Positions 26,612-37,082 of a stretch of DNA of 64,000 bases are shown in pieces. Position 1 is the stretch's first letter; every line of letters starts with the position of its first letter. The stretch is from assembly GCF_014805625.2 (NCBI RefSeq), contig NW_023998416.1, forward strand, positions 15,457,811-15,521,810, given 5' to 3'. Below the pieces are notes generated by a model. It saw only the letters and a program-made list of their open reading frames with translations, had not been told where the DNA came from and did not search any database. The position numbers were made by a program, and so were the translations under genes. Origin of the DNA: Glossina fuscipes (taxonomy: Eukaryota; Arthropoda; Insecta; Diptera; Glossinidae).

Positions 26612-27011
26612 NNNNNNNNNNNNNNNNNNNNNNNNNNNNNNNNNNNNNNNNNNNNNNNNNNNNNNNNNNNNNNNNNNNNNNNNNNNNNNNNNNNNNNNNN
26701 NNNNNNNNNNNNNNNNNNNNNNNNNNNNNNNNNNNNNNNNNNNNNNNNNNNNNNNNNNNNNNNNNNNNNNNNNNNNNNNNNNNNNNNNNNNNNNNNNNNN
26801 NNNNNNNNNNNNNNNNNNNNNNNNNNNNNNNNNNNNNNNNNNNNNNNNNNNNNNNNNNNNNNNNNNNNNNNNNNNNNNNNNNNNNNNNNNNNNNNNNNNN
26901 NNNNNNNNNNNNNNNNNNNNNNNNNNNNNNNNNNNNNNNNNNNNNNNNNNNNNNNNNNNNNNNNNNNNNNNNNNNNNNNNNNNNNNNNNNNNNNNNNNNN
27001 NNNNNNNNNNN
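26612..27011. other. Assembly gap (400 N)
   Basis: Exactly 400 consecutive N. The true length is unknown. It falls in the presumed 3' flank of Hrb27C. Confidence 0.99.
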
Positions 27012-27401
27012 ACATACAGAATCAGTGCATTAAAGTGAGAGGACTGTGAATTATCTTGTTGTTCTTGTTTTAATGTCCCATAGTTCTTTAAAAATATTTA
27101 AAAGTTCTCTTTATAATTAATTATAGTAGATATTATTATTACATATATAATATAAAATTTAATATATATATTTAACAACTGAACTGTACTGTACGAACAG
27201 ACGAGACGCTATAGCTTAAAAAGTACGTAACTTGCTTCACCTTGTTGTTATCGTAATTGTTGTTGGTTTTGTTATTGCGGTTGGGTTGGGTTCAGTGCTT
27301 TTTCATATCAATAATCATTTTTCTTTTCATTGTTGTAATAAAATTTAAGACGCGACAGCGGCAGCATCATCAGCAGGTAGGCAAACAAGTTTTTGCGTCT
27401 T

Positions 27402-30042
27402 TTAGACGGCCTGGGAAGCAGCATATGGAGCTTGTGTAGAACTGTCGTTGCCATACGCTGAACGTGGTCCGGCCCCGTAAGTGGAAGCACCACCCTCTTG
27501 TTTCACATAATTACTATAGTCATAGTCATAACCAGATCCATAACCACCATAATCATATTCTGAACCCGATTTCGAAGCTGAATTACCAGGACCGGTGCGT
27601 GGTATTCCACCAACCGGGCCGCTAGTAGATGGTCCACCAGCAGCCCAAGTTTGGGCACGTGAATACATATCAGTTGCTGTACCGGCACCACCACCTGGAG
27701 CTCCGGTTGGCCCAGCTGAATTGGGCGGCATATTCCAGGCGTTCCAACTGCCGCCACCTGATGGTCCGGAAGGACCGCCAGTCGAGGTGGAATTGTACAT
27801 ATCATAACCACCATAACCTTGCGTCTGTTGTGGCCCCGCATAATTGGACCATTGTGGTGGAGGACCTTGGGGACCAGGTGGTGCACCCCAGCCCTGATAT
27901 GAGCCCGGACCGCTGTTGCCATAACCATAACCGCCTTGCTGCGGTGACGTTCCCCAGCCCTGATAGCCTGGCATCATGTTTGGCGCGCCGATTGGCATAT
28001 TTAATGGTGGTCCACCCATTTGTCCATTTTGCCCCTGCATCATATTAATTGGTGCATGAGGTGGGCCCCAATGGCTGCATTCATTGGCTAGTTTACTGTA
28101 AGCACCTCCTACAGTACTGTTGTTAGCGTTTTGGCCGCCGGATCCATCACGGGGTTCAGCTTTTTTGATTTCAACCTACCCAAATGCAAAGCAAAATGCG
28201 ATGAAATTACATCATATAACCGAAAGAACGTAGATTCATAATCTCTTACGCTAGTGAAAAATATAATCACTTGTAACACCCAACGTAATACGGCGTGCGT
28301 TAACTTGGCCGATATTTTATGACAAGAATTGCCACATCTTTTACTTACGCCTAAAGTTCTAATTGTCGTTATTTGTGAAGCATATTATTTAAAATAATTT
28401 TGTTACACATGTTGAGATTATAAAGCATTGCGGCCGGTTAAGGTCGACCGTCAAATGCCCTACATCAGTTCGCCTATTGTAACGATATTTCATTAAATTT
28501 CGTATTATAACAGATTTCTTAGAATATTGCATTATATAGAGAATGGTAGCAAAACTGATCCGATGCGTCCCCTCTTTAATTAAGTTGGTCCTTGAGCACA
28601 TGTACTAAATTCCGTCAAAACATATTAAACACTACGCCTTGTACGTTGGATACGAAAATCCATGAAAAAAACACTAGATGGATTAATAGACAGGCGAACT
28701 GAGGTTTACTTAGAATGTGATTCTGTATCTATCGGCATAATAAATTATGGATCCATATTAATTTCTCGCACGTGTTTCTTACATCCGCACGAATCTAATA
28801 TACCTGGTACCACAAGTAGTGTATGATGTATAAAGCTACAACCGCTTCAAATCAAATCATTGACGTATAAGTGAAGAATGGTGTGTTTTCTTAATTGCTG
28901 GTATTTCAATGAATCAAGTTGTTTACACCTAATGTCGTATTAACATCTGCTATCGGTTTATTAAGTTGTTGATGCAAACATTGTTTGCTTCAGATTTATT
29001 CCCGTTGTCCTGGTGGGAAATATCCCCATATGTTTCAGCGATTATTCGGCACGAAGAAAGACAGGACGAATGGCTGAAATCAATTAGATCAGCTCAAAAT
29101 TTCATTGCGCCATCTTTGGTGCATTTTTCGAAGTGATGAAAACGCAAAGAAAGGGCGGCTGATACTGTACCTATCAACGGTCAATGTAAAATAAAGAAGC
29201 TTATCGGATTCAATTTTCGGATTCAGCCTCTCTTAGTGAAGTTTCTTTTGTTCATCTCACTTAATTAAATACGTGCTTTTGACGACATTATATACCTTCT
29301 GGTTTATCTTTACTTCTTCTTTCATTCTTTCATTTTCAAAAACCTATTATACAGCTTAAGCTATATGTATAACTGCTAGTTCAACCATGTGCTTTTTGTT
29401 CTTTTTTTGTTTTTTTTTTCGACAAATAATTTGTGGTTATAATTTCTAAGAACAGGTAGATGATTTAATGCAAATGTGCAATTTTTTAAACTATTATATT
29501 TAACTATTTTATATTTAAACAAAGAATCTTTATTCTCCTGTACTTACCTGTTTGCCGTTTAAGTTAATATAACGTTCATTAGTAACATGCTCAACAGAAG
29601 ATTCTTCTTCAAATGACAAAAACCCAAAACCGCGTGATTTCTTTTTTTCCTGATCGTACATAATTACAACTTCTGTAACTTTGCCGTAACGCCCGAAAAA
29701 TGTTCTCAGATCGGTTTCGGTTACATTTGATGGCAAGCCTCCCAGGAATACCTTGTAGCCACCTCCTTTTTTAGGCTTTTGCAGAGTACGTGGATTGCAT
29801 GGTTTCGGATCAATTGTCCGACCGTCCAAAGTGTGAGGACCGCTCTGTAATACGTGCTGGACATTAGCAGGATCGGCAAATGTAACAAAGCCAAAGCCAC
29901 GAGATCGTCCACTTTCATTGTTTTTCATAACGACGCAATCAATAATATCGCCAAAACGGCAGAAATAACGGGAGAGATTCTCCTGAGTTGTTTCCCAGGA
30001 CAAACCGCCAACAAACAATTTACCCCTCTCGTCTTCCTCCAT
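27402..30042 (-). CDS. Hrb27C: Heterogeneous nuclear ribonucleoprotein Hrb27C (hrp48)
   Basis: An hnRNP A/B-like protein acting in splicing control, mRNA localisation and translational repression (in Drosophila, oskar and gurken mRNAs; P-element intron). Coding exons on the minus strand are 30042-29548 and 28175-27402, encoding 422 aa against 421 in Drosophila as recalled; the intron is 1372 bp, phase 0. ATG 30042 opens MEEDERGKLFVGGLSWE. RRM1 is at residues 8-80 (RNP2 LFVGGL, RNP1 RGFGFVTF) and RRM2 at 97-170 (RNP2 VFLGGL, RNP1 RGFGFLSF). The C-terminal half is Gly/Pro/Gln/Tyr-rich and disordered, ending YGGYGSGYDYDYSNY ... SQAV. The open frame upstream of the ATG has no in-frame ATG and is presumed 5' UTR. 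No clear poly(A) site was chosen because TTTATT is abundant downstream. Confidence 0.97.
28176..29547 (-). other. Hrb27C intron
   Basis: Donor GTAAGT after CAG at 29547 and acceptor GGGTAG at 28176. It contains a decayed repeat fragment around 28680-28760 (AGACAGGCGAACTGAGG ... GTGATTCTGTATC). No nested gene was seen. Confidence 0.85.
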
Positions 30043-33000
30043 GTTTTTCTGAGGAGGGCTCTTCTTGTTAATTGACGTAATTTTGCTTAGAATTTGGATG
30101 TAAATTTGCCGCAAATGCAACAATTGTTGATAGATATCGCTGCTTTGCGTGTTTTTATCTGCTGGTTGTTGCTGTGGTTATTCTACTACAGTTGTTGTTG
30201 TGTCCTATCGTACAAATTCAATAATTATAGTTATATATTGAGCGCCTTATGTTTTTATTTAATAATACAAAAATAATTTTTGGCCAATACTTTGTAATAA
30301 TTTGTATAACAACGTGTTATGTCTACTACAAGAAAAGTCACGACGTTGACACGTAATTTTCTAAATATCAATGAAACAATGTAGAAATAAAAAAGAAAAC
30401 AAAGAGGGGTATGAAATAAACCGATGTAGGGAGCGGAGGAAGTATTTGCAACACTTTAATAAGGGATTATCAAGAATACTTTTATAAAATTAAAACAAAA
30501 AAAAAAGACGATACCTTTCGTTTTTTGCTTTCGCCAAATTTAGGACACTAATTTCATATTAATTATCAAGCGAATTGACAAAGAAAATGCCGCAAGCATA
30601 ATAGGTCAATTCAATGGAATCACAAAAATACTTCTTAATAACTAACATTGAGGCACTTTCTTAGTTATCTCCTGCTTTACTTTTTCGACATATGTGAGAA
30701 AATCGGAATAGCATTTAGCAAGCCATCACATTCCCAGCGTATTATGAACTTCTTCGATGTACAGATTTTTTTTATAATGATTGATAATAGGGAAATGAAA
30801 GCTGTAAACAAGTGCAACGAAATGATTAAGAATAAAAACCGGTGAAATTATGTAGAAAACACCACAAAAAAGAAATTACTACTTTTATGGCTCCTCTCAA
30901 TACTAAACATTATTAGAGTGGTGAATTGTAGTTATTTCAATGTTGCCATCCTTTTTATTTAAAATAAGTTTTCCTTCATAAGGAGACAAAAATTTTTATG
31001 AAACCATCGATTGGCGGTAAAGGATAAGGATAATGGTCATATAGTTGCGGTCCAATGCAGTTGGCATTTGTTGACGGCAATTTAAAAAAATTTCGTTTCC
31101 GCCGGTTCCTTTAATACTTGTTGGTATTCGAAGTCATTGCTTTATTAGCTAATGTACCGGAATTTTGACACATATTGATTTTATTCTATTTATCTACGTG
31201 TATATGCATTTAACACTTGTTGGTGCTGGAAGAATTAATATTAGATATCTGGCAACGACATGATATAACTAAATATTCACCACAACTTAACTTATCCCTC
31301 TCCCAAATACACAAACAAATAAAAAATAATTAAGAAACAAAATGGATGACGACCAAGAAATGTGACAATCATGTACAAAAAACCCAAATTCAACGAAAGA
31401 ATTTCTTTAGCACGTACATATAAAGGAATTGATTTACTTTTAAACACAAGCAAATTTAGTTAGGTTTCTAGACTTTTGGATTTATCGTTAACGACTTGTT
31501 ACAAATTAATTCTTGGTCGTTGACAAAAAAAAGGGGGGAGCGAGCGATACGAGATTTTGCTGCGTAATGGAGCAATCCGCTGTTTTTGTCGCCATTATTG
31601 AATGTTATATTAAAAAGATATGGAATATCTCTTTGCGGTATTTATGAGGCTGTAAAACACTTTTTTACTGATTGTCTCTTTTAAGACGATGAATGAATGG
31701 TTAGGTAGACGCGCGTATAGCATGTAATTGATATAAGAGATATTAACAAAGACAAACATTGAAAAATATGTGTGGATGAAGTACACAAATCTCTATGTTC
31801 GCGCATTTCTTAATATATACGCATGCATATATACATACATATATAAGCATTTTTTTGCTTCTTGTTTTTACATTGTATTTTTTGTTACAGACTTGTATGT
31901 GTTGTGCCTACATATTTTAGCCTTTACTTTTCAACTAACAACGATAACGAACTACATACTAAATGAATTTGCTGTAACTATACACAGCATTTTGTATGTA
32001 TAAAATGTGAAAAATTTTCACTTTTCACACACCAGCACTCAATATACGCAGAGAAACAATGAAATCGTAATTTCGATTTGCCATTCATTTTGTTTTATAT
32101 TACAAATATAAGAGAATCCCGTCAATTTACTTTTATTTTTTGTTAATATTATTCCTACCATGTGTTCGGTACACCCAATTTGCAAAAACATTCTCAAAAT
32201 TGGTCGCATAAATATAGACATATTTCCATGTTTTTTCTGTTATAAAAAAATTGCGTATTACATTTTCCCGTGATTCATTTTCTTTTTCTTTTCAAAAACC
32301 GATGAGTACGTTGCACATATAAATATTTTGACCCAACGACCGCACAAACGAGGTGCTCCGCAGCACCATTTTTTTCTTTTTTGTTATATGTGTACAAACA
32401 CACAAATTCGTTATGTAAATTTATTAATAAAAATGTTTAAAAAATTAACAAAAATTTTATCCTCACCGGTTTCGCCAAGTGTTCGTCTGTGGAAATCTCA
32501 AAGTTTTCGCACTGCAAATTCACTAAATTTAAGTTTTTCCTTAAAAAACTAGCTTATAAATAATTTTATGATTTGACGATATAACCTAACTTAACCATGA
32601 TAAAATGAATTTCGACAAAATGCTTTGAACTGAAAAGGCTGTTTTGCTTTAGAGCATGTGGTGAATAACAGACCGCTATACAAAACATGGTGAACTATTA
32701 TACTCGTTCTCACTTCGCCTTAGACATATAGGCCGAACAAAGAAAGAAGACTACAACCATCTTGACATATATTTAGCACTTTCGCACCAGTATATCTATC
32801 ATATGTGAAAATACTTTTAAAAAGAGTGCCACGTTATTGCTAGTACTGCCAGACGTTTAGACACTGCATTATTTGTAGGAATGCTATTAACTACAAACGG
32901 ATTTTGGAAACAATTTTCAATAAAAAGTTGAAGTATAAATATCGAATAGGTGATGTGAACGTTGATTTGGATTAACTAAAATAATTCGAAGTTTGAATAC

Positions 33001-36000
33001 TTCTGCTTATACACATAACTTTGAACGTAAAAAAAAAAATTATAAATAAATCAATCAAATATTTATATAAATGAAAAATAAATATAATATAAATGAAAAA
33101 TAAAGGTTTTCCTTTCGTTTTCGAACCATCAGGCTAGGAGATACAATGGAATTAAGTATTTCAAGAGCCAGCTTTATAGAAACGTAATGTGTGAGTACAC
33201 TGTTATTTTACAATCTACCTCTCACATTCCATTACCACTTAAGGAATTAGGCAACAGATGTGTATCATGAGTATAGAGATGTTATTTATTTTGTCTTAAA
33301 AAAAAAAGCTACCGCTACTGGTGGGTTCGTTGCTAATTCTATTGCTGCTATCTCTTCGCTTAGTGAAATACGTATTTATTCCCTCTGAACTCTGTGAAGT
33401 GCGCTGAGTCACGCCGCTTCCTACTGACTACTTAGAACAGGAATTCCAAAAGGTTTGGATACTTGCCTAATGACTGCAAAATTGCTAAGGTTGCGTATGA
33501 TTTTACTTGCAATATTCACATTAACTTGACGCTATGCGCATGAACTTTAATGGAAATGTCTTGCCTTCCTTTATGAATTGTGAGAGCAAGAGGAAGAATT
33601 GAATTTTAAAATATTTGACGATCCGTAAATTGTGTGAGCAAGAGGAAGAACTGAAGTTTAAAATATTTAACGACCCGTAAATTATGTGAGCAAGAAGAAG
33701 AATTGAATTGTAAAATATTTGACCAGCAAGATAACATCTATTTCTTTTTTGAAGGTTTTCCTAATGACAGTTAAATTGTATCGTAAAAACATTAAACCGG
33801 AATCCATTGGCATTATAACACCGTACATAACTTTCGCAAAATTACACTAATGTTGGACTAGAGTTACTTTCGCTTGGTTTTTTTTAGCAGCGCGATATAA
33901 TATTAATTTCAACAGTGAGTTTCATTCAACACGAGAAACGGATTAACGTCGCGATAACTCGACTTCGTTGTCTCCTTATTATATACGGCAACCCTTACAT
34001 ACTCCTTTTTGATTCTCATTGGCGCACGATCATAAATTACTGCATCGATAATGATGCCTACCTCCGGCAAATATGTGTGACTTAAGACTACTATCAGTTG
34101 CACAGTTTTGACGCCATTTAGCCTCCAACTCTTGTACCGAAGATAATTGAATTACTTTTAATTATTTAATAAATATAATTTTACTGAATAGTCAGTCCTT
34201 AACATTAATTAATAAATAAAAATAAGACTATTTTTTCATTTTCTCATAAAAATTAATGAATTTTTTTAATATGGATTCAAACGAACAATGATTAAGTTTA
34301 CAGGTCTTCCTTGAGATTTTCTATGCAATATTTTATTATAAACGTGGTTGCAAAATGGTTTTTAAATTATAATTGAGATGCATAAATTTAAATAATTTCA
34401 TGCATTACTTGGAGTCGCTTTCTAGTAATGAACACACCATCTCTGCGAGTAGACAACTCATGTAGAAACCAACACCTATTTATTGAGAACTCTTCACGAT
34501 CTTTGAAACGCTGGAAACGAACAAAAAACCAAACTAAAATCATGTATAATAATAGTTCTGGGATTACAAATGATTAGTTTAAAAAATGCAATTCTAAACA
34601 TTATTTCAAGCTTCGCAACATGGTTTAACATTGTATAAGACGTTGTGGTAACAAATAATAGTAATTGATAGCCCTCCGCCCTTTCATTGCGAGGGGGGCT
34701 TCTCCTTGACCTGTAAAACTTTCAATGAAATATTTCTAGAACATCCCAATTTCGAAGGGAAGCATTAGGGACCTTCCATACATACGTCTATACACCTGAA
34801 TCTGAAAAATAAACTTTAAAGTTTCACTGCGGTAAATGCATTTATTTCCCTACATATCCTATATTTTGAATACTTATTGCTTTCTTCTTTTCTTTTTTAC
34901 ATATGCTAGGCTAAAATTAGGCTTAAAAAGTTCAAGTTTACTGTGCCACAATTTCTGCACCTTTTTTTCTGGTTTTCTGATGCTTTTTATGATTTACACA
35001 AAATTTCTTTATAATAGGCGATAATTGAAAGGGATGCATAGCCGTCGCTCAAATTTGGTATTACAAAAATCACTTCGAAAAACAGTAAACATAAAATGTT
35101 TATTTGATCTTGACCTGGCGCCACGACTTCGTGCTCTGCACAGTTATCAAAATAACCGTATACGCGTCAAAAAGTTTTTTTTTTAAAGTGTGATCAAATG
35201 TAAGGTACACATAAATGGATGGTATTCTCTCCATATTGTCTCAAATTTCTAAACTAATTACTAAACGTCCAGGTCGTAGTGCAGCTGGTTCTATCTTTAA
35301 CAAGAAATTTGCTACTTCTTAGCTGAAAAATGAAAAAAAAAGTAAATAAAACATAGAAAAAAGCTAACAATACTCAATGAAAGTAACAACGATATAAAAA
35401 ACCAAGAAAAATATTTTAAACACTTAAATAATAAAACTTGGTCTCGAAATATGATAAAATTCACAAAAAAAAAAAAAAAAAAATAGAAAAATAAATAAAA
35501 ATATATTTGTTATTAACCAGCAACAACAGTGCGTCAAACAAGTAATAATAAACCCCAAAAGTAACAAAAAATAAGCAAGGCGGACGCAACACGTGCTAGT
35601 TTCACCAAGTAAGAAGATAGGCACTAATTATATCTCTTTTAGGCAACTAATTTATGTATAACTTTTACCATTGGCTTACTATTGGCTTAGTCCATCTCTG
35701 TTCAACATACCAAAAAAAAAAAAAAAAACTTTTACCATCCGAAATTTATTGCGAAAAAAGAATGGCAAAGTAATAGGCGAATTTGACATTTGCTTGCTTA
35801 CAATGACACAATGAACAACAAAATCATACAAACGTAAATAAAAACAAAATTATAGGAAAATTTTTTGTCGAAAAAAAACGAAGTGAATGCTCAGCACATT
35901 TATCAGAAAAAACCAATTAAGAATTGCAAGTAATGGATTGCGTTGTTTTCCGAACCGGCGCGCATACTTACGCGTATGAAAATTACACATGTGTGCTCGT

Positions 36001-36358
36001 GCCTGAACGTAACTTTAAAATTTTTGTGTGCGTGATTTTTGACAAAGAAAACGAAGCACGCAGGGAGATGTTTATAAAAATCATCTTTAAGAAAATCATA
36101 TGGTTGTATATGCTGTGAAAAACAACTGGAAAGAAAAAATGCAGCAGAATTAAAAGCTAAACAAAATTAAAAGTTGAACTAAATAATAAAAATAATATAA
36201 ATAAAAACTTGGACTAAACTGAATAAATTGCAAAAATTACATTTCAAAGGGAATTTTGTATTTTACACTGTATTTTTTTTTATAACGCGGATCATCATCT
36301 GTTGTTCATTCGCTGAATACTTAAGAAGAAGAAGAAGATATTCCAAAAAATCAAATCC
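30043..36358. other. Intergenic region between Hrb27C and the RPAP2-like gene
   Basis: Presumably holds 5' UTR and promoter sequence for Hrb27C (minus) near 30.0-31 kb and for the RPAP2-like gene (plus) near 36.2 kb. It contains a 52-bp tandem triplication at 33.6 kb. Short open frames (for example 33909-34103 minus) have no ATG at their start or no recognised domain. The rest is unremarkable AT-rich DNA. Confidence 0.5.
33577..33728. repeat. 52-bp tandem repeat, three copies
   Basis: GAGCAAGAGGAAGAA recurs at 33584, 33636 and 33688 (third copy GAGCAAGAAGAAGAA), each time followed by TTGAATT/CTGAAGTT, TAAAATATTT and, in the first two copies, GACG/AACG with ATCCGTAAAT/ACCCGTAAAT. The period is exactly 52 bp and divergence is low. 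The unit is not a multiple of 3, so it is not coding. Confidence 0.85.
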
Positions 36359-36960
36359 ATGTCTTTCAAACTTGAACAATTAAGGTGTGTACAAACATAT
36401 ATGATGATCGTTAGTTATGCGATTAAACTATATTTTACTTTAAAAGTAAAGAAAAGCTACTGCAGGCAGTGCGCATAAAAAAGCAATGCAATGCTCGTGC
36501 GCAGCTGATAGTGGAATCTTTATTGGAGCGCTACGTAAGCGAAGATGACTTCCTACGAAAGGTGAGCCATGAATTGATTATTTTCAACCAACCAAACCTT
36601 AACGTGTATGTGTACTGACACTAGCTACCGGAGATTAATCAATGCCACTACAATGATGTTGTAGATGAAAGACATATTTTGCATTTATGCTCATATCCTC
36701 TGTGTGGCGAAATTATAGAAACGTGAGTATCAAAACTTTTATATATTCTCCTTACTCCATCATATATTTTTTTCAGGGTACCACAACAACAATATCAGAT
36801 TTCAACGTTGACTAATAAAGTTTACGACATAACAGATCGTAAAAAATTCTGCAGCCCACATTGTTTCAAAGCTTCGGAATACATAAAATCACAAATGCTC
36901 ACAAGTCCTCTTTGGTTGCGCCATCAAGAAATAATACCAGCTTTTAAAGTGCTTAAGTAG
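36359..36960 (+). CDS. RPAP2/Rtr1-family RNA polymerase II CTD phosphatase
   Basis: Family members remove Ser5 phosphate from the RNA polymerase II CTD and help import the polymerase. Exons are 36359-36384, 36447-36561, 36625-36722 and 36777-36960 (introns 62, 63 and 54 bp), encoding 140 aa. ATG 36359 opens MSFKLEQLSKEK, and intron 1 interrupts a Ser codon. Residues 10-45 form a basic helix (QAVRIKKQCNARAQLIVE). The zinc-finger core follows: LCSYPLCGEI (two Cys), then YDITDRKKFCSPHCFKASEY (two Cys), the Rtr1 signature. It is much shorter than human RPAP2 (about 600 aa), having essentially only the Rtr1 domain. I believe the Drosophila orthologue is CG34183, but that is from memory. AATAAA at 36973 lies 13 bp after the stop, and Fkbp59 faces it 122 bp away. 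Confidence 0.88.
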
Positions 36961-37082
36961 TGAATGTCTCCAAATAAAATTAACTTGTTCTGGCTGGCTG
37001 CTTTACTTTCATTGTAAATTAATTTTATTTATAATGAGTTCGTACCATGTATATCTGTTTTATTTATGCTGCGGTGGGTAAT
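36961..37082. terminator. Compact shared 3' region of RPAP2-like and Fkbp59
   Basis: Plus-strand AATAAA at 36973-36978 serves the RPAP2-like gene. On the minus strand AATAAA lies at 37064-37059 and 37029-37024, downstream of the Fkbp59 stop. With 122 bp between stops the two 3' UTRs are very short and may overlap. Confidence 0.7.

Larger units (their letters stand above)
13113..27401. other. Gene-poor AT-rich desert, 3' flank of Hrb27C
   Basis: About 14 kb without a supported gene. From about 16.9 kb to 27.4 kb it is extremely AT-rich, with many T runs on the plus strand, TA and TATG microsatellites and a 400-N gap. Since Hrb27C ends at 27402 on the minus strand and no other gene intervenes, part of this may be its 3' UTR. 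Repeat fragments are annotated separately. Short open frames here (for example 17305-17520 minus and 24115-24336 plus) are low-complexity. Confidence 0.5.

Noticed and set aside
26527..27015. 162-codon minus-strand open frame
   Set aside because: Almost entirely run of N translated as X across the assembly gap.
33909..34103. Minus-strand frame reading HTYLPEVGIIIDAV, faintly like a THAP/P-element transposase segment
   Set aside because: Starts with GTG, only 64 codons, no other transposase blocks nearby.
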